Source: Congeria kusceri
Taxonomy: Eukaryota; Mollusca; Bivalvia; Myida; Dreissenidae
Assembly (NCBI GenBank): GCA_027627225.1
Contig: CM051034.1
Span: 42,389,048-42,453,047, forward strand
DNA length: 64,000 nt
Direction of reading: 5' to 3'
Below, piece after piece: positions 61,541-64,000 of the stretch. Made by a program: the position numbers and the translations under genes. Numbering within the stretch: position 1 is the stretch's first letter; each line of letters opens with the position of its first letter. Below the pieces are notes generated by a model that saw nothing but the letters and a program-made list of their open reading frames with translations, did not search any database and was not told the DNA's origin.

Positions 61541-63427
61541 ATGGCAAAGTATAACAAAGAAGACTTTTTTTTCATGGGATGATTTAGATCTTGACGAGGT
61601 CTTAGGAGAGTATACAGCAGATGAAGATGAACTTGACGGTTCGGTTGCGAAGGAAATGTCATGTTATGTTTGTCCAGACTGTACAAAAGAGTACAAAAGT
61701 ATTTCTGGTTTCCGAGGTCACGTCTTGAAAAAAACACGACAAGAATCTTAAAGGTATATAATAACTGTCTTACATTCATAGTATAAAACTGTTTAAACTA
61801 GAAATAGTAGTATTATTAGAAAACTATAATACATTTGTGACCAGAGCGCAATACACTATCGCGGTGCTTATGTTAACTAATTATTTTTGTCCCAGAAAGT
61901 ATCTCAATTTAGTGTTTCTGAGCTTCGTAGAAATACATGCATGGTGAAAAATATCAGCAGTTGAATTATTTGATGTTTTAATAGCAGCAATGTACAACAA
62001 CCAACATCTAACATAATCACATAGCAATTATTACTGTAATAATAACATAGTCCTTATAGTTCTTATAGTTATACACAACCTTGAGCACAATATTTAAAAT
62101 AAATAAAATAAAAAAATCAAGTTGACGCTAAGTATGGAAATCTTTTTTAAAATAATTTCTTTTAACTAGTAATGTCTTCATCAGAGAGAGAAAAATTTGC
62201 TTTATTTAAGAAAAAATCAGAAACCTAATTGGCCAAATATAATTTTAGTAGCCAGTGGCTACTTTGGCGCCAACATAGAATTTATAACAGCAAAATCAAA
62301 TAAGATATGCAACAGTTCTATAACATTTAACTCTGTTATTAACCAATATGCCACATATATCCTGGAAATATTGAACCAATAATGGCAATATATTTACTAG
62401 AAAACAAAGCAAAGAACATATTATATATATATATTTGTATTAAAAGTAATATTTGTTTCGCAGCTGCTGACTACAAAAAGGGTTCACATTTGACAAGTAC
62501 CAAACAACAGTCAGATACTATAAAAAACCAAAGATTCCAGCAAGTGTTTCCAGTTGCATATAAAAACAGCCTAGAAAATCTACACACAGATCCAATGTAC
62601 AATATATTTGGTACCTCTAACATTCCTGTGATAGCTAAACAATGCCAACCAAACACATCGTTTGAAAATTACATAAAGTCTGTGATGGAAAAGTGCTTGG
62701 CTGGAAACAAAATGTCTACCGCTGAAGAGAGAGAGGTTTTCTTCAAAAAAGTGCATACTTGCAGAATAGATTCAGTGGTGTTTGTTGATGGCATCAAAAT
62801 ACTTCAAGATATTATACCAAATGCGTCTGACAATGATCTAAATACTTTTTCCAGGACTGCTTGATGAACTTAATTGAAGAAATATTCAAAGAAAGGGGTA
62901 ACTTAGAGAAGAAACTATGTGACAATAATCAAATTTCACTAAGTGATCAAGACATTAAGATTTTATAGTACATTGCTGGATACAGTATTCGAGCTTTAGA
63001 AAAGAAATATTACAGAATACATGACAAAAATATACTTGAGAAACAAATTGTATACATCAATCCCCTTACTAACAATTGATGTGAAAAAAAAACATTCACT
63101 GATAAATTCACATCAATGTACGAACAGAAAAACAGGGGTGGTCTAAAGAAACCACGTGGCAATTTCTTCTTGCTAGTGCATGAGTTTGAGACTGTTATTC
63201 GCAAGTTTGAAAGTAAACAAGATTCATCAATGCTCAAGTCAGAATTGAAAGAAATCATTTTAGATTCTTTTATGGTTGGACACTATAAGGAAAAGCTCTT
63301 TCCCCTGGACTGCAATGAAGAAGATGAAAAAGAAACATGTATTGAAAAATACATAGAAAATGCTATAGATCTGTTTCTGACAGTTCGTGGCCATGTTAAA
63401 GCGAAATCAATAGGGAATAAAGTTTAA
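61541..63427 (+). pseudogene. Broken gene: C2H2 zinc finger plus transposase-like C-terminal region
   Basis: Exon 1 from ATG 61541 (MAKYNKEDFF), then an acidic stretch (DDLDLDEVLGEYTADEDE), then CPDCTKEYKSISGFRGH. Two +1 slips sit in homopolymers (T8 at about 61566, A7 at about 61727). Without the second, the finger closes as C-x2-C-x12-H-x4-H. Exon 2 starts after TTTCGCAG (62461) in a matching phase (AADYKKGSHL) and runs to about 62850, where a T-run slip shifts it to FQDCLMNLIEEIF. TAG at about 62967 and TGA at about 63079 interrupt it. Later parts, YIAGYSIRALEKKY and NRGGLKKPRGNFFLLVHEFE, resemble the C-terminal zone of some transposase-derived proteins (YIAGY.., RGGL..P). Last open part 63116-63427. 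Family not firmly identified; a decayed transposon-derived gene is my best reading. Confidence 0.6.
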
Positions 63428-64000
63428 AAGGAACACAAAAATAAAACAGAGCAAAGACATCGTCAAGTCTGCATGGTGCGTTAAAGTGCATTTCGAACAC
63501 GAAGTAAACTATAAATTAACACACAAGATTCAGACAGGAATGCAATCTATTGTGACCTGTCCATATTTATGTATTTACAGTTGCATGGGTAACAAAAGAT
63601 GTATATATGCTATGCATTTGTTGTATTTTGCAAATGAACTTACAGCATTAAAAATAAATTTTCAAAATAATTTGAAGGTTGTTACAAGTTCTTATACTAC
63701 CATAATTATTGTCCATTTACAGACTCAAAAATTATTACAGGTATAAAATGATGTCACATTATGTATTATATTGTAAGTGGATAATTCCTGAACAATTATT
63801 TCTGATAAAATAAAAGTATAAAGAAGATATAATGCAGATAAACATTGTTATTCGTTTAATACACTTAACACATATTATTTTTCACTGATATATAAACAAG
63901 ATGCTTAAGCCAAAACTAAATTTTTCTGTGTTTCGGGCAAGATGACCCTACTGGGCAACCCCCCCCCCCCCGACCCTAAAGTTTTTAGCGACGATTGTTA
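63428..64000. other. Window end, no gene recognised
   Basis: AT-rich with a C-run of about 13 near 63959-63971. An 86-codon open frame at 63486-63746 could be a further fragment of the pseudogene but has no motif that I recognise. Confidence 0.35.

Overview
The window is animal nuclear DNA: AT-rich, with interrupted genes whose short exons carry canonical GT/AG borders, and dense in repeats. The best taxonomic guess is a bivalve mollusc, probably Dreissena-like. Three copies of a foldback element with a GGATTAGCCTGTGC palindrome are present, and I recall that element as very abundant in Dreissena. There are also mollusc-type tRNA-derived SINEs and L1/Tx1-like LINEs. The species call rests on memory, not on a search.

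Layout. 0.75-7.1 kb: the last five coding exons of a plus-strand SLC23 (sodium-ascorbate / nucleobase) transporter; the 5' part lies outside the window. 7.8-8.3 kb: an 81-bp minisatellite. 9-13.6 kb: repeats, including a SINE, a foldback MITE and a second MITE. 15.2-17.6 kb: a small gene with a TATA box and a noncoding first exon, encoding a 66-aa secreted Tyr-rich peptide. 19.6-23.3 kb: a two-coding-exon gene for a secreted 150-aa protein with an Arg/Gly/Ala/Pro-rich, GC-rich tail. 24.7-25.9 kb: a satellite with 59/63-bp monomers in a 240-bp higher-order unit. 29-35.4 kb: a 5'-truncated LINE, a Ty3/gypsy scrap and two terminal-inverted-repeat elements.

33.2-42.1 kb and 52.6-59.8 kb: two tandem paraoxonase (PON) genes, each reconstructed as nine exons with identical lengths and phases for exons 1-8. 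The downstream copy is intact (366 aa) and keeps the calcium ligands, both active-site histidines and the cysteine pair. The upstream copy has an in-frame TAA in exon 4, a GC 5' splice site on intron 8 beside a 38-bp minisatellite, and a lost ancestral stop codon, so it is probably a pseudogene. Its first intron also holds twelve 29-bp repeats, ten of which carry CCAAGGTCA, a match to a nuclear-receptor monomer site.

Between the two PON genes sit a complete-length but dead LINE, bounded by a 15-bp target-site duplication (42.2-47.4 kb), and a 5'-truncated LINE of another family (49.4-51.05 kb). Intron 3 of the second PON gene holds a TTAA-flanked inverted-repeat element with a tRNA-like segment inside. 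61.5-63.4 kb: a decayed gene with a C2H2 zinc finger and a transposase-like C-terminus, broken by homopolymer indels and stops.

There is no operon-like organisation. The main interest is the decay of one member of a tandem PON pair, two uncharacterised secreted proteins, and the variety of nonautonomous elements. All exon models come from reading frames, splice signals and family resemblance; no transcript evidence was available.
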